Below, piece by piece: positions 1 to 8,297 of a stretch of DNA of 64,000 bases. Every line of letters starts with the position of its first letter. The first letter of the stretch is position 1. The position numbers were made by a program, and so were the translations under genes. The notes under the pieces were generated by a model that ran no database searches, was not told where the DNA came from, and worked only from the letters and a program-made list of their open reading frames with translations. The stretch covers positions 310,001-374,000 of the forward strand of contig NZ_QCZF01000003.1 of the NCBI RefSeq assembly GCF_003075095.1, in the 5' to 3' direction. The stretch is from Blastococcus litoris (GTDB taxonomy: Bacteria; Actinomycetota; Actinomycetes; Mycobacteriales; Geodermatophilaceae).

Positions 1-1
1 C

Positions 2-103
2 TACGGGATCGTCGAGGGCGCCCTCATGTACGCGATCGACCGCGCCGGTCCGGACGAGGCGCCGCGCCCGTGGATGTCCGCCCGACTCGAACGGATCCGA
101 TGA
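2..103 (+). CDS. 3' end of an unidentified gene (partial)
   Basis: An open frame runs in from the left edge and encodes 33 residues ending in SARLERIR before TGA at 101-103. The stop overlaps the ATG of the next gene (ATGA at 100-103), a typical coupled operon junction. Too little is present to assign a family. The same stretch could be read as an upstream extension of the next gene in another frame, but the ATGA overlap favours a separate upstream gene. Confidence 0.6.
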   Translation, partial: YGIVEGALMYAIDRAGPDEAPRPWMSARLERIR

Positions 104-1791
104 CCAGCACCGCCCGCACCGTCGCCGACGCCTTCGTCGACGCGGTCTGCGACCTCGACCCGATCACCGCGGCCTCCCTCGGCACGCGCCCGGGCGACGA
201 CCGGCTGCCCGACTTCAGCCCGGCCGGCCTGGAGGCCGAGGCCGGGCTGGCCCGCACCACGCTCGCGGAGCTCGACCGGGTCCTCGCGGAGTCGCCCGCG
301 CTGCTCGACGACCCGATCGAGCGGGGCTGCGCCCGGCTGCTGCGCGAGCGCCTGGGCGCCGAGCTGGCCGCGCACGAAGCAGGCGAGGGCTACCGGTCGC
401 TGTCGAACCTGTTCAGCCCGGTCCACGCGGTGCGCCAGGTCTTCCTGATCATGCCGCTCGCGACCGAGGCGGACTGGGCCGTCGTCGCCCGGCGGATGGC
501 CAGCGTCCCCGAGGCCTACGCCGGCTTCCGGGCCTCCCTCGAGGAGGGCGCGCGGCGAGGGCTGTTCGTCGCCCCGCGCCAGGTCCGCACCGTCGTCGGC
601 CAGCTCGACGAGTGGCTCACCGGGCCCTACTTCACGTCGTTCGTCGCCTCCGGCCCCGAGGCGCTGCGTGCTGAGCTCGTGCGCGCCGCGGCTGCCGCCG
701 ACGGCGCGGTGGCCGCGATCCGCGACTACCTGCGCGACGAGTACGCCCCCCGGGCGGAGGGGACGCCGGACGCGGTCGGCCGCGAGCGCTACGCCGTCGC
801 CGCCCGCCGGTGGACCGGCTCCGACCTCGGCGCCGGGACCGGGCTCGAGGACGCCTACGCGTGGGGCTGGGCCGAGCACCGGCGCATCCTGGCCGAGCAG
901 CGGCTCGAGGCGGAGAAGATCCTCCCGGGTGCGACCCCGCTCGAGGCCATGCGCTGGCTGACCGCCCACGGCCCGTCGGTCGAAGGCGTCGAGGCGATCC
1001 GCGAACGGCTGCAGTCGATGATGGACGAGGCGATCGAGTCCCTCGACGGAACGCACTTCGACCTCGCCGAGCCGGTCCGGCGGGTCGAGGCGATGATCGC
1101 GCCCCCCGGCAGCGCCGCGGCGCCGTACTACACCCGGCCGGCGCAGGACTTCTCCCGCCCGGGCCGGACCTGGCTGCCCACCCTGGGCCGGGAGCGCTTC
1201 CCGCTCTGGGACCTCGTCTCGATCTGGTACCACGAGGGCGTCCCGGGCCACCACCTCCAGCTGGCCCAGTGGGCCTACGTCTCGGGGCAGCTGTCGACCT
1301 ACCAGACCTCGCTCGGCTCGGTGAGCGCCAACGTCGAGGGCTGGGCGCTGTACGCCGAGCGGCTGATGGACGAGCTCGGCTACCTGCCCGACCCGGGCAC
1401 CCGCCTGGGCTACCTCGATGCCCAGCAGCTGCGCGCCGTCCGGGTGGTCATCGACATCGGCATGCACCTGGGGCTGCCGATCCCCGACGACGCCGAGGGG
1501 ACGCTCGCCGAGCACCGCGGCCGGCCGTGGACGCCGGAGCTGGCGCGCACCTTCCTCGGCGAGCACTCGGGTGCCGACCCGGCGTTCCTCGACAGCGAGC
1601 TGGTGCGCTACCTCGGCATCCCGGGCCAGGCGATCAGCTACAAGCTGGGGGAGCGGGCCTGGCTGGAGGGCCGCGCGGCGGCGCAGGCGAACCGGGGCGA
1701 CGCCTTCGACCTCAAGGCGTGGCACATGGCCGCGTTGTCCCAGGGGTCGCTGGGTCTCGACGACCTCGCCGCGGAGCTCGCCCGGCTCTAG
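100..1791 (+). CDS. DUF885 family metallopeptidase-like protein
   Basis: A protein of about 563 residues matching the DUF885 family (PF05960), whose members look like zinc-dependent peptidases. The key motif HEGVPGHHLQ lies near residue 382 and resembles an HExxH-type metal site; downstream W-E and Y-rich segments (NVEGWALYAERL) fit the family. No signal peptide is visible, so it is probably cytoplasmic. I chose ATG at 100 because it overlaps the preceding stop; a GTG at 70 in the same frame would add ten residues. The stop TAG shares the tetranucleotide CTAG with the stop of the convergent gene. Substrate is unknown; family function is inferred, not shown. Confidence 0.85.
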   Translation: MTSTARTVADAFVDAVCDLDPITAASLGTRPGDDRLPDFSPAGLEAEAGLARTTLAELDRVLAESPALLDDPIERGCARLLRERLGAELAAHEAGEGYRSLSNLFSPVHAVRQVFLIMPLATEADWAVVARRMASVPEAYAGFRASLEEGARRGLFVAPRQVRTVVGQLDEWLTGPYFTSFVASGPEALRAELVRAAAAADGAVAAIRDYLRDEYAPRAEGTPDAVGRERYAVAARRWTGSDLGAGTGLEDAYAWGWAEHRRILAEQRLEAEKILPGATPLEAMRWLTAHGPSVEGVEAIRERLQSMMDEAIESLDGTHFDLAEPVRRVEAMIAPPGSAAAPYYTRPAQDFSRPGRTWLPTLGRERFPLWDLVSIWYHEGVPGHHLQLAQWAYVSGQLSTYQTSLGSVSANVEGWALYAERLMDELGYLPDPGTRLGYLDAQQLRAVRVVIDIGMHLGLPIPDDAEGTLAEHRGRPWTPELARTFLGEHSGADPAFLDSELVRYLGIPGQAISYKLGERAWLEGRAAAQANRGDAFDLKAWHMAALSQGSLGLDDLAAELARL

Positions 1792-2477
1792 GCGACCGGA
1801 TCGCCGGGTGCGACGGCGAAGCCCTCGACGTCGTCGCCGGCGAGCACGGCGGCGATGCACGCCGCACTGCCCCCGACGTAGGTGCTGCGCAGGTCGACGT
1901 CGGTGACCACGCACCAGGCGCGGTCGCCGGGCCACCAGAGGTTGGCGCTCTGCTCGTGCGGCTCGGGCGCCAGGTTCCGGACGGCGTCACCGACCGCGCC
2001 GCGGACCAGGACGACGTCCTGCCCGCCGCGCAGCAGCAGCCGGGGCGGTTCGTCGGGCGAGGGCAGGTCGTAGCCGAAGCCGTCCCAGCGACCGAAGAGG
2101 CACTGCTCCGGTGTCGCGGTGTGCCGGGCGAGGACGGCGGCGAGGCGGCCGGCGAGCGGCGCGGGGAGGTGGCCCTCGCTGGGGCCGTCGTCCCAGACGG
2201 GTGGCTGGCAGTCGACGGGGCCCCGGGTGAGCGCGTCCCACGGCGCGAGGGGGCCGGCGGCGGTGCCGTTGTGCGCCGCGACCTCGGCCCAGGGCACCTC
2301 GACGTCGTCCTGCCCCGCGTAGCGGACCGCGGGGTGGAGGACGCGGGCGCAGGCCTCGAAGACGTCGGGCACCAGCGCAGCGACGGTGCCGGGCTCTCCT
2401 CGACGCCGGGCGGAGGAGATCCACACGCCCTGGGCGACGTCGGTCTCGACCGGTAGTCCGCCGAGCTGCACGACCAC
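1788..2477 (-). CDS. conserved actinobacterial protein of unknown function
   Basis: About 229 residues with no domain I can name, although the style (acidic, Trp-rich, with SANLWWPGDRAWCV and STYVGGS blocks near the C terminus) is familiar from actinobacterial hypothetical proteins. No signal peptide or membrane segment is evident. The start is uncertain: GTG at 2477 follows a weak AGG, and GTG at 2471 is also possible; the reading frame stays open further upstream but that part is low-complexity and Arg/Pro rich, unlike a conserved N terminus. Its stop overlaps the stop of the convergent DUF885 gene. Confidence 0.65.
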   Translation of the reverse strand: MVVQLGGLPVETDVAQGVWISSARRRGEPGTVAALVPDVFEACARVLHPAVRYAGQDDVEVPWAEVAAHNGTAAGPLAPWDALTRGPVDCQPPVWDDGPSEGHLPAPLAGRLAAVLARHTATPEQCLFGRWDGFGYDLPSPDEPPRLLLRGGQDVVLVRGAVGDAVRNLAPEPHEQSANLWWPGDRAWCVVTDVDLRSTYVGGSAACIAAVLAGDDVEGFAVAPGDPVA

Positions 2478-2790
2478 GAACCTACCCAGGGAACGGACAA
2501 CCCCCGGGCTGCTCCGCGGCGCTGTCCTCCGGAGAGGGAGCTGCACGCGGGCCGACTGGACAAATGTCGGCGGCCCGGGGGTCGGGTGACTGTCCGGTTC
2601 TCGCTCGCCGCCGTACGACGGACGGGCGATCTGCCGTCGCTCAGACGTGAGTCTGAACGGGCGGCCCATCTGGACGGCGGCTAGCGGACAGCCACCTCAC
2701 GAGTCCTGTAGCTATGCAAAGTTACGGACCACCTCCTCTCTCGTGTACGACGAAAGTACGTCGGGATCAGAGGCTCGGCAACGAGGATTT
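2478..2790. other. intergenic region with a 16-base palindrome
   Basis: About 310 bases between two leftward genes. It is visibly less G+C rich than its surroundings (2700-2790 especially). The only clear structure is the interrupted palindrome TCAGAC-GTGA-GTCTGA at 2641-2656 (6-base arms, 4-base centre), which could be an operator. No convincing coding region or RNA gene was found. Confidence 0.5.
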
Positions 2791-4167
2791 TCAGCCGTCG
2801 GCGGACGGGCCGACCGTGCGTCCCGGCGGCGGCGATCCGCGCCACTCCGGGTCGTGCTCCGCGCGGTCGTCGACGGTGTCCCAGGCGTCGGGGATGCCGT
2901 CCTGGTCGACGTCCCGGTGCTCCTCCTCGTACATCTGCTTGTACCGGCGGTTCCGCAGCCGCAGGAGCACCGCCGCGAGCGCGGCGGCGATCAGCGTGCC
3001 GCCGAGGATGCCGACCTTCGCGTGGTCGTAGCTCTCGCTCTCCGCGCCGTAGGCGAGCTCGGTGATCAGCAGCGAGACGGTGAAACCCATCCCGCCCAGC
3101 AGGGCCAGCCCGATCACGTCGGGCCAGCCCAGGTTCTCGTCGAGCTGCGCGCGGGTGAAGCGCGAGACCAGCCAGGTGGCCCCCGTGATGCCGATCGCCT
3201 TGCCGGCCACGAGGCCGACCATGATCCCGATCGCGATGCTGTCGCCCAGGGACTCCCCGAGACCCGACACCCCTCCGATCGCGACCCCGGCGGAGAAGAA
3301 CGCGAACACCGGGACGGCGACCCCCGCCGACAGCGGCCGGATGCGGTGCTCGAAGTGCTCGGCGAGCCCGGGCCCGGCGTCCGGACCGCCGGCCGCGTCG
3401 CTGCGCACCACGGGGACGGTGAATGCGAGCAGGACGCCGGCCACGGTGGCGTGGATGCCGGACTCGTGCATGAAGACCCACGTGAGCGCGGCCAGCGGGA
3501 GCAGCAGCCACCACGACCGGACGCGCTTCTGCACCAGGAAGCCGAACAGGGCCAGCGGCAGCAGGGTGAGCCCGAGGAATCCGAGCGAGAGCTCCTCGGT
3601 GTAGAAGATCGCGATCACCACGATCGCCAGCAGGTCGTCGACCACGGCGAGGGTGAGCAGGAAGGTCCGCAGGGCACTGGGCAGGTGGGTGCTGATCACC
3701 GCCAGGACGGCGAGGGCGAAGGCGATGTCGGTGGCGGACGGGATCGCCCAGCCGCGCAGCGCGCCGTCCTCGCCGCCCAGGTTGAACAGCACGAAGAACA
3801 GGGCCGGCACCGCCATGCCGCCGACGGCGGCGGCGATGGGCAGCGCGGCGCGGCGGGGATCGCGCAGGTCGCCCGCGACGAACTCGCGCTTGAGCTCGAG
3901 GCCGGCGACGAAGAAGAAGATCGCCAGCAGGCCGTCGGCCGCCCAGGTACCCAGGGAGAGGTCCAGGTGCAGGGACGACGGGCCGACCCGGGTGTCCCGC
4001 AGGGTCTCGTAGGCCCCGCTCCACGGCGAGTTCGCCCAGACGAGCGCGATCGCCGCGCCGGCGAGGAGGAGGGCTCCGCCGACCGTCTCCTTGCGGAGCA
4101 CGGAGGCGATCCGCTGCGCCTCGGGGTAGGAACCCCGGCTCAGCAGGCGGGACTGGGTGGAGGGCAC
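2791..4167 (-). CDS. nhaA: Na+/H+ antiporter NhaA
   Basis: A 458-residue integral membrane protein that exchanges sodium for protons across the inner membrane. Family hallmarks are present: [13 protein letters not shown], the paired aspartates in AVVDDLLAI (equivalent to the ion-binding DD of E. coli NhaA) and around ten to twelve hydrophobic segments. Start GTG at 4167 has GGAG six bases upstream (CTCC on the plus strand at 4174-4177). After the last membrane segment there is a hydrophilic tail of roughly 45 residues containing [13 protein letters not shown], an EF-hand/dockerin-like calcium loop not typical of NhaA. It is divergent from the fur gene. Confidence 0.93.
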   Translation of the reverse strand: MPSTQSRLLSRGSYPEAQRIASVLRKETVGGALLLAGAAIALVWANSPWSGAYETLRDTRVGPSSLHLDLSLGTWAADGLLAIFFFVAGLELKREFVAGDLRDPRRAALPIAAAVGGMAVPALFFVLFNLGGEDGALRGWAIPSATDIAFALAVLAVISTHLPSALRTFLLTLAVVDDLLAIVVIAIFYTEELSLGFLGLTLLPLALFGFLVQKRVRSWWLLLPLAALTWVFMHESGIHATVAGVLLAFTVPVVRSDAAGGPDAGPGLAEHFEHRIRPLSAGVAVPVFAFFSAGVAIGGVSGLGESLGDSIAIGIMVGLVAGKAIGITGATWLVSRFTRAQLDENLGWPDVIGLALLGGMGFTVSLLITELAYGAESESYDHAKVGILGGTLIAAALAAVLLRLRNRRYKQMYEEEHRDVDQDGIPDAWDTVDDRAEHDPEWRGSPPPGRTVGPSADG

Positions 4168-4248
4168 GGGCGGCTCCGGCTTCGATGGGTCGGCGAGGAC
4201 GTTGCCGACCAGACTTCCCGGCGCACCGGCGACGACACTACCGGGAAC

Positions 4249-4254
4249 TAGGCT
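4249..4254 (+). promoter_or_regulatory. -10 element, leaderless promoter of fur-family gene
   Basis: TAGGCT ends six bases before the GTG at 4261, so transcription probably starts at or next to the start codon. Same spacing recurs at many genes in this window. Confidence 0.55.
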
Positions 4255-4260
4255 TGGCGG

Positions 4261-4716
4261 GTGGCCGACAGCCGGGACAGCAGCGCTCCGCTCGCCGAGC
4301 GGCTGCGCGCGAAGGGCCTGCGGTTGACGGCCCAGCGCCAGCGCGTCCTGGCCGCCGTCACCGCTCTCGAGCACGCGACGCCGGAAGCGATCGGCGCCCG
4401 GCTGCGCGAGGAGGCCGGGCCGGGCGGTGCCGCGCCGGACACCTCGACGGTCTACCGGAACCTCGAGCTGCTCGAGCGGCTGGGGCTCGTCTGGCACACC
4501 CACCTGGGCAAGGGCGCGCCGGTCTACCACGCGGCCGAGCACCCGCACCTGCACGTGGTCTGCCAGTCGTGCGGCGAGATCGCGTCGGCCGCGCCCGACC
4601 TGCTCGACAGCGCCGCGGAACGTCTGGCGGCCGATCTCGGTTTCACCGTGGACGTGGGGCACGTCGCCCTGTCCGGGACGTGCCGAGCGTGCCGCGAACG
4701 AACGGAGCCATCGTGA
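4261..4716 (+). CDS. Fur family metal-responsive transcriptional regulator
   Basis: 151 residues. The N-terminal winged helix ([29 protein letters not shown]) and C-terminal metal and dimer domain ([12 protein letters not shown], then CRAC near the end, two CxxC pairs for structural zinc) are typical of Fur/Zur/PerR proteins. Which metal it senses cannot be read from sequence. GTG at 4261 is supported by a -10 element six bases upstream. It heads a run of five genes joined by 4-base overlaps: fur, ygfZ, BKACE, rsiG and asparaginase, with the stop of this gene overlapping the GTG of ygfZ. Confidence 0.9.
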   Translation: MADSRDSSAPLAERLRAKGLRLTAQRQRVLAAVTALEHATPEAIGARLREEAGPGGAAPDTSTVYRNLELLERLGLVWHTHLGKGAPVYHAAEHPHLHVVCQSCGEIASAAPDLLDSAAERLAADLGFTVDVGHVALSGTCRACRERTEPS

Positions 4717-5795
4717 ACCCCCTGCTCTCCCGCCCGGGCGCCGTCGTCGTCGAGGGTGGCGCCGTCGCCGCGCACTACGGCGACCCGTTGCGCGAGCAGC
4801 GGCTGCTGGCCGAGGGCGCCGGGCTGGTCGACCGCAGCGACCGCGACGTCCTGCAGGTCCCGGGCGCCGACCGGCTCTCCTGGCTGCACAGCATCACCAG
4901 CCAGCACTTCGACCGGCTGACCGACGGCGCCGGGAGCGAGGCGCTGGTCCTCTCGCCGAACGGCCACGTCGAGCACCACCTCGCGGTCGCCGAGCTCGAC
5001 GGCACGACGTGGGTCGACGTCGAGCCCGGCACCGGGGCCGCCCTGGAGGCCTTCCTCCAGAAGATGCGCTTCATGCTGCGCGTCGAGCCCGCCCTGGTGA
5101 CCGAGGCGTGGGCCGTCCTGAGCCTGGTCGGCCCGGAGGCGGAGAAGGCCCTGGCGGCCGCCGGGCTCCCGGTGCCCGAGGGCGTCGGCGGCGTGGACGG
5201 CGGCGGCCTCGTCCGCCGGATGCCCGCCATCGGCGACGGCGGTGCCGCGGTGTTCGACCTGGTGGTGCCGCGTGCCGAGGTCGACGCGGTCGCCGACCGG
5301 CTCGGGGTGCCGCTCGCCGGGATCGACGCCTACGAGGCCCTCCGCGTCGAGGCCCGCCGTCCCCGCTTCGGCCTGGACACCGATCACCGCACCATCCCCA
5401 ACGAGCTGCCCTGGCTGCGCACCGCCGTCCACCTGGACAAGGGGTGCTACCGCGGCCAGGAGACGGTCGCCCGCGTGCACAACCTGGGCCGGCCGCCCCG
5501 CCGGCTGGTGCTCCTGCACCTGGACGGCGTCAGCGAGGACCTGGCCGGGCCGGGGACGCCGGTGCTGGCCGGCGCCCGCGAGGTCGGCCGGGTCGGGACC
5601 GTCGTCCGCCACCACGAGCTCGGGGTGATCGCCCTCGCGCTGGTGAAGCAGTCGGTCGCGATGGACGCTGCCCTCACCGTCGCCGGCTCGACCGCCGCGA
5701 TCGACCCCGACGACGCCCCGGCGGCGGCCGACGACACCCTGGTCGCGGCCCGCGAACGCGTCCGGGCGGTCCGGTCTGCGACCATCGGCCGGTGA
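4713..5795 (+). CDS. ygfZ: YgfZ/GcvT-like folate-binding Fe-S protein
   Basis: 360 residues. YgfZ proteins help assemble or repair some Fe-S enzymes, using a folate-binding GcvT-like fold. The diagnostic C-terminal signature [13 protein letters not shown] is present near residue 247, and the N-terminal half has the aminomethyltransferase fold pattern. GTG start at 4713 has GGAG at 4703-4706 and overlaps the fur-family stop. The gene ends by overlapping the GTG of the BKACE gene. A Fur-type regulator immediately upstream fits a role in metal or Fe-S homeostasis, but that link is inferred. Confidence 0.9.
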   Translation: MNPLLSRPGAVVVEGGAVAAHYGDPLREQRLLAEGAGLVDRSDRDVLQVPGADRLSWLHSITSQHFDRLTDGAGSEALVLSPNGHVEHHLAVAELDGTTWVDVEPGTGAALEAFLQKMRFMLRVEPALVTEAWAVLSLVGPEAEKALAAAGLPVPEGVGGVDGGGLVRRMPAIGDGGAAVFDLVVPRAEVDAVADRLGVPLAGIDAYEALRVEARRPRFGLDTDHRTIPNELPWLRTAVHLDKGCYRGQETVARVHNLGRPPRRLVLLHLDGVSEDLAGPGTPVLAGAREVGRVGTVVRHHELGVIALALVKQSVAMDAALTVAGSTAAIDPDDAPAAADDTLVAARERVRAVRSATIGR

Positions 5796-6631
5796 CCTCC
5801 AGCACGCTCATCACGGTCGCCCCCACGGGCGCCGAGTCGGCGAAGGCCGACGTCCCGGCGCTGCCGGTCACGGTCGAGGAGGTCGTGGCCGCCGCCCGCG
5901 GCTGCGAGGCCGTCGGCGCCGCCGTCGTCCACCTCCACGTGCGGGACACCGACACCCGGCCCACCCTCGACCTCGGCCGGGTGCGCGAGGTCGTGGCGGC
6001 GGTGCGCGAGAACACCGACCTGGTGGTCCAGCTGTCCTCCGGCGGTGCGGTGACCGACCCGTTCGACGCGCGGCTCGCCGTCCTCGACGCCGAACCGGAC
6101 GCCGCGTCGCTGACGCTGGGCACCGTCAACTTCGGCCGCGACGTCTTCGCCAACCCGTGGGACCTGATCGTCGAGCTGCACACCCAGATGCAGCAGCGCG
6201 GCATCGTCCCCGAGTACGAGGTCTTCGACCTGGGGCAGCTGGCGACGCTCGCCCGGCTGCTCGACAGGTACGGCCCGCCGCACGGCGGCCACGTGCACGT
6301 CGACCTGGTGATGGGCGTGCCCGGGGGGATGCCCGGGACGGCGCAGGCGCTGACGGCGTGCCTGCCGCTGCTGCCGGCCGGGGCGACGTTCGCCGCCACC
6401 GGCGTCGGCCGGACGTCGCTGCCGGTGATGCTCGCGGCGCTGTCCGCGGGTGGTCACCTGCGGGTGGGCATGGAGGACACGCTCACCTACGCTCCCGGCG
6501 AGCCGGTGCGCGACAACACCCAGTTGGTCGCCCGCGCGGCCGGGCTGGCCCGGATCGCGCAGCGCCCGCCGATGACTACCGAGGACGCCCGAACCTTCCT
6601 GGGGATCAAGCCGATGGAGATTGCCCGATGA
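5792..6631 (+). CDS. beta-keto acid cleavage enzyme (BKACE, DUF849)
   Basis: 279 residues of the DUF849/BKACE family, zinc enzymes that react a beta-keto acid with acetyl-CoA to give acetoacetate and a CoA ester. Seen here: VHLHVRD near residue 47 (metal-binding histidines), QLSSGG, and HVHVDLVMGVPGGMPG. Length suits the family. The natural substrate varies among BKACE members and is not predictable here. GTG at 5792 overlaps the previous stop, and the stop overlaps the ATG of rsiG, so translation is likely coupled. Confidence 0.88.
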   Translation: MTSSTLITVAPTGAESAKADVPALPVTVEEVVAAARGCEAVGAAVVHLHVRDTDTRPTLDLGRVREVVAAVRENTDLVVQLSSGGAVTDPFDARLAVLDAEPDAASLTLGTVNFGRDVFANPWDLIVELHTQMQQRGIVPEYEVFDLGQLATLARLLDRYGPPHGGHVHVDLVMGVPGGMPGTAQALTACLPLLPAGATFAATGVGRTSLPVMLAALSAGGHLRVGMEDTLTYAPGEPVRDNTQLVARAAGLARIAQRPPMTTEDARTFLGIKPMEIAR

Positions 6632-7188
6632 GTCCCAAGCCCGCCCCCGCCGGCGGTGCCGCCGTCGACGCGCTCCTGGAGCCCGCGTTCCTGGAGAACG
6701 CCACGCGGCAGCCGATGTCCGAGGTGCGCCGCCTGCGCCGGGACGCCGAGCAGCAGGAGGTCAACCTCTCCTACACGCGCCGCCTGCTGCAGGGGCGCCT
6801 CGACATCGTGCGCCGCGAGCTGCAGCGCCGCGCCGAGCACGACGGCCGCTCGCTGGTCGACCTGCTGCCCGAGATCCTGAGCGAGAAGGGGCGCGGGCCG
6901 GCGCACGGCCTGGGCCGGCACCAGACGGTGCAGCCGCAGGCTCCGGAGGAGTACGAGTCCTGGGTCAACTCGCTGACCAAGGGCGTGGACATCTCCGCCA
7001 TCCAGAGCCTGACCGACGCCAAGCTGGAGAAGGCCGCACGCGCGCTGGCGGATGCGGAGAGCGACCTGTCCGAGCGTCGTCGCGGCGTGCAGCAGGTCAT
7101 GGACGGGCTGGCTGCCGAGCTCGGCCGCCGGTACCGCGACGGCGAGGCCGACGTCGCCGCCCTGCTGGCCGACGAGGGCCGGCACTGA
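6628..7188 (+). CDS. rsiG: RsiG-like c-di-GMP-binding anti-sigma factor
   Basis: 186 residues, mostly two long helices. Both carry the c-di-GMP signature E-x3-S-x2-R-x3-Q-x3-D known from Streptomyces RsiG: copy one at E44, S48, R51, Q55, D59 and copy two at E144, S148, R151, Q155, D159. In Streptomyces, RsiG loaded with c-di-GMP holds the flagellar/sporulation-type sigma factor WhiG. Two exact motif copies in one chain predict an intramolecular coiled coil binding a c-di-GMP dimer. No sigma factor gene is adjacent; a WhiG/FliA-type partner would lie elsewhere. ATG at 6628 overlaps the BKACE stop; TGATG joins it to the asparaginase gene. Confidence 0.88.
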   Translation: MSPKPAPAGGAAVDALLEPAFLENATRQPMSEVRRLRRDAEQQEVNLSYTRRLLQGRLDIVRRELQRRAEHDGRSLVDLLPEILSEKGRGPAHGLGRHQTVQPQAPEEYESWVNSLTKGVDISAIQSLTDAKLEKAARALADAESDLSERRRGVQQVMDGLAAELGRRYRDGEADVAALLADEGRH

Positions 7189-8210
7189 TGAAGGACCCCC
7201 TTGCAGGGCAAGGGGGCCGATCCGGAACGGGCTCTGCGCCGTCGTCCCGCTGGCCCGACACGCCCGTCCTCGTCGAGGTCTGGCGCTCGGGCTTCCTGGA
7301 GTCGGTGCACCGCGGCTCGCTCGTCGTCCTCGACACCTCCGGGCAGGTGACCTTCGGGGTCGGTGCGGTCGACCGCCCGATCCTGCCGCGCTCGTCGAAC
7401 AAGCCCGTGCAGGCGACGGCGATGCTGGCGGCCGGCTGGGCGCCGCGGTCGGCGCAGGAGCTGGCGATCGGCGCCGGGTCGCACAACGGCGAGGACGCGC
7501 ACCGCGACCTGGCGGCGGCCATGCTCGCCTCGGCGGCGCTCGGCCCCGACGACCTCGGGTGCCCCCCGGCGCTGCCGCAGCACGAGGGGACCAGGGCCGA
7601 CTGGATCGCGACGGGGCGCGCGCCGGAGCGCCTGGCCATGAACTGCTCGGGCAAGCACGCGGCCATGCTGGCGGCCTGCGTGGCAGCGGGCTGGCCGACC
7701 GACGGCTACCTGGACCGCGACCACCCCCTCCAGCAGGCCATCGAGGCGCGCCTGGCCGAGGCGGCGGGAGAGCCGGTGACGGCGGTCGTCGTCGACGGGT
7801 GCGGGGCTCCTCAGCACGCCTTGTCGGTGACCGGGCTGGCCCGCGGCGTCCTGTCGCTGGTGGAGGCGGCCGCCGGTACGCGGGAGCGGGCTGTCGCCGA
7901 CGCCATGCGGGCCGAGCCGTGGTTCGTCGCCGGTACCGGGCGCGAGGACACCGAGCTGATGCAGGCGGTGCCCGGGCTGCTGGTCAAGGGCGGGGCCGAC
8001 GGCGTGCACGTGGCCGCGGTCCCCGGCCGCGGCGCCGTGGCGCTGAAGCTCGACGACGGGGGCGACCGCGGCCGCACCCCGGCTCTCGCGGCGGCGCTGC
8101 AGCGGCTCGGGGTGCCGGCCGAGCAGCTCTCCCGGTGGTTGCTGACACCCGTCCCGGGCGGCGACGGCGTGGTCGGCGAGGTCCGGGCGGCGCCCGCACT
8201 GATCGGCTGA
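7188..8210 (+). CDS. asparaginase (AnsA/type II asparaginase family, PF06089)
   Basis: 340 residues resembling the asparaginase family typified by the Rhizobium enzyme, which hydrolyses L-asparagine to aspartate and ammonia. Conserved blocks include RSSNKPVQATAML, AIGAGSHNGE, NCSGKHAAML and VDGCGAP. ATG at 7188 overlaps the rsiG stop (TGATG). The first 20 residues are not family-like and are encoded by a perfect palindrome (7196-7216) directly after the start, so the N terminus looks acquired; no better ATG/GTG is visible before the conserved PVLVEVWRSG. It is the last gene of the fur-led run. Confidence 0.88.
   Translation: MKDPLAGQGGRSGTGSAPSSRWPDTPVLVEVWRSGFLESVHRGSLVVLDTSGQVTFGVGAVDRPILPRSSNKPVQATAMLAAGWAPRSAQELAIGAGSHNGEDAHRDLAAAMLASAALGPDDLGCPPALPQHEGTRADWIATGRAPERLAMNCSGKHAAMLAACVAAGWPTDGYLDRDHPLQQAIEARLAEAAGEPVTAVVVDGCGAPQHALSVTGLARGVLSLVEAAAGTRERAVADAMRAEPWFVAGTGREDTELMQAVPGLLVKGGADGVHVAAVPGRGAVALKLDDGGDRGRTPALAAALQRLGVPAEQLSRWLLTPVPGGDGVVGEVRAAPALIG
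7196..7216. repeat. palindromic element inside the asparaginase 5' end
   Basis: CCCCCTTGC, loop AGG, GCAAGGGGG: a perfect 9-base stem with a 3-base loop beginning nine bases after the ATG at 7188. It looks like a REP-type intergenic palindrome that has become coding. Its flank ATGAAGGACC also occurs at 19724-19733. Confidence 0.6.
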
Positions 8211-8224
8211 CCTGCGCTTTTGCA

Positions 8225-8240
8225 TGTGACAGGGCTCACG
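8225..8240. promoter_or_regulatory. CRP/GlxR-like operator upstream of XRE-hbhA genes
   Basis: TGTGACAGGGCTCACG matches TGTGA-N6-TCACA except for the last base. Its centre lies about 65 bases upstream of the predicted transcription start at 8297-8298, a usual position for CRP-type activation. Confidence 0.45.
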
Positions 8241-8261
8241 CCCATCTGCTAACAGCTCCGC

Positions 8262-8290
8262 TTGCAGGAGCTAGCACACCGGCCTAGAGT
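8262..8290 (+). promoter_or_regulatory. sigma-A-type promoter of the XRE-hbhA operon (leaderless)
   Basis: -35 TTGCAG at 8262-8267, 17-base spacer, -10 TAGAGT at 8285-8290, then seven bases to the GTG at 8298. An inverted repeat (GCTA..GCTCC / GGAGC..TAGC, 8248-8275) spans the -35 and could be an operator, perhaps for the XRE protein itself. Confidence 0.65.
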
Positions 8291-8297
8291 CGAACCC

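Noticed and set aside
1-1935. Long minus-strand open frame of more than 600 codons
   Set aside because: It lies opposite the DUF885 gene, has Arg/Gly/Val-rich low-complexity translation and no family pattern; typical antisense shadow in GC-rich DNA.
2647-4251. Plus-strand 534-codon frame opposite nhaA
   Set aside because: Composition of Gln/Arg/Asp-rich shadow and clear NhaA on the other strand.
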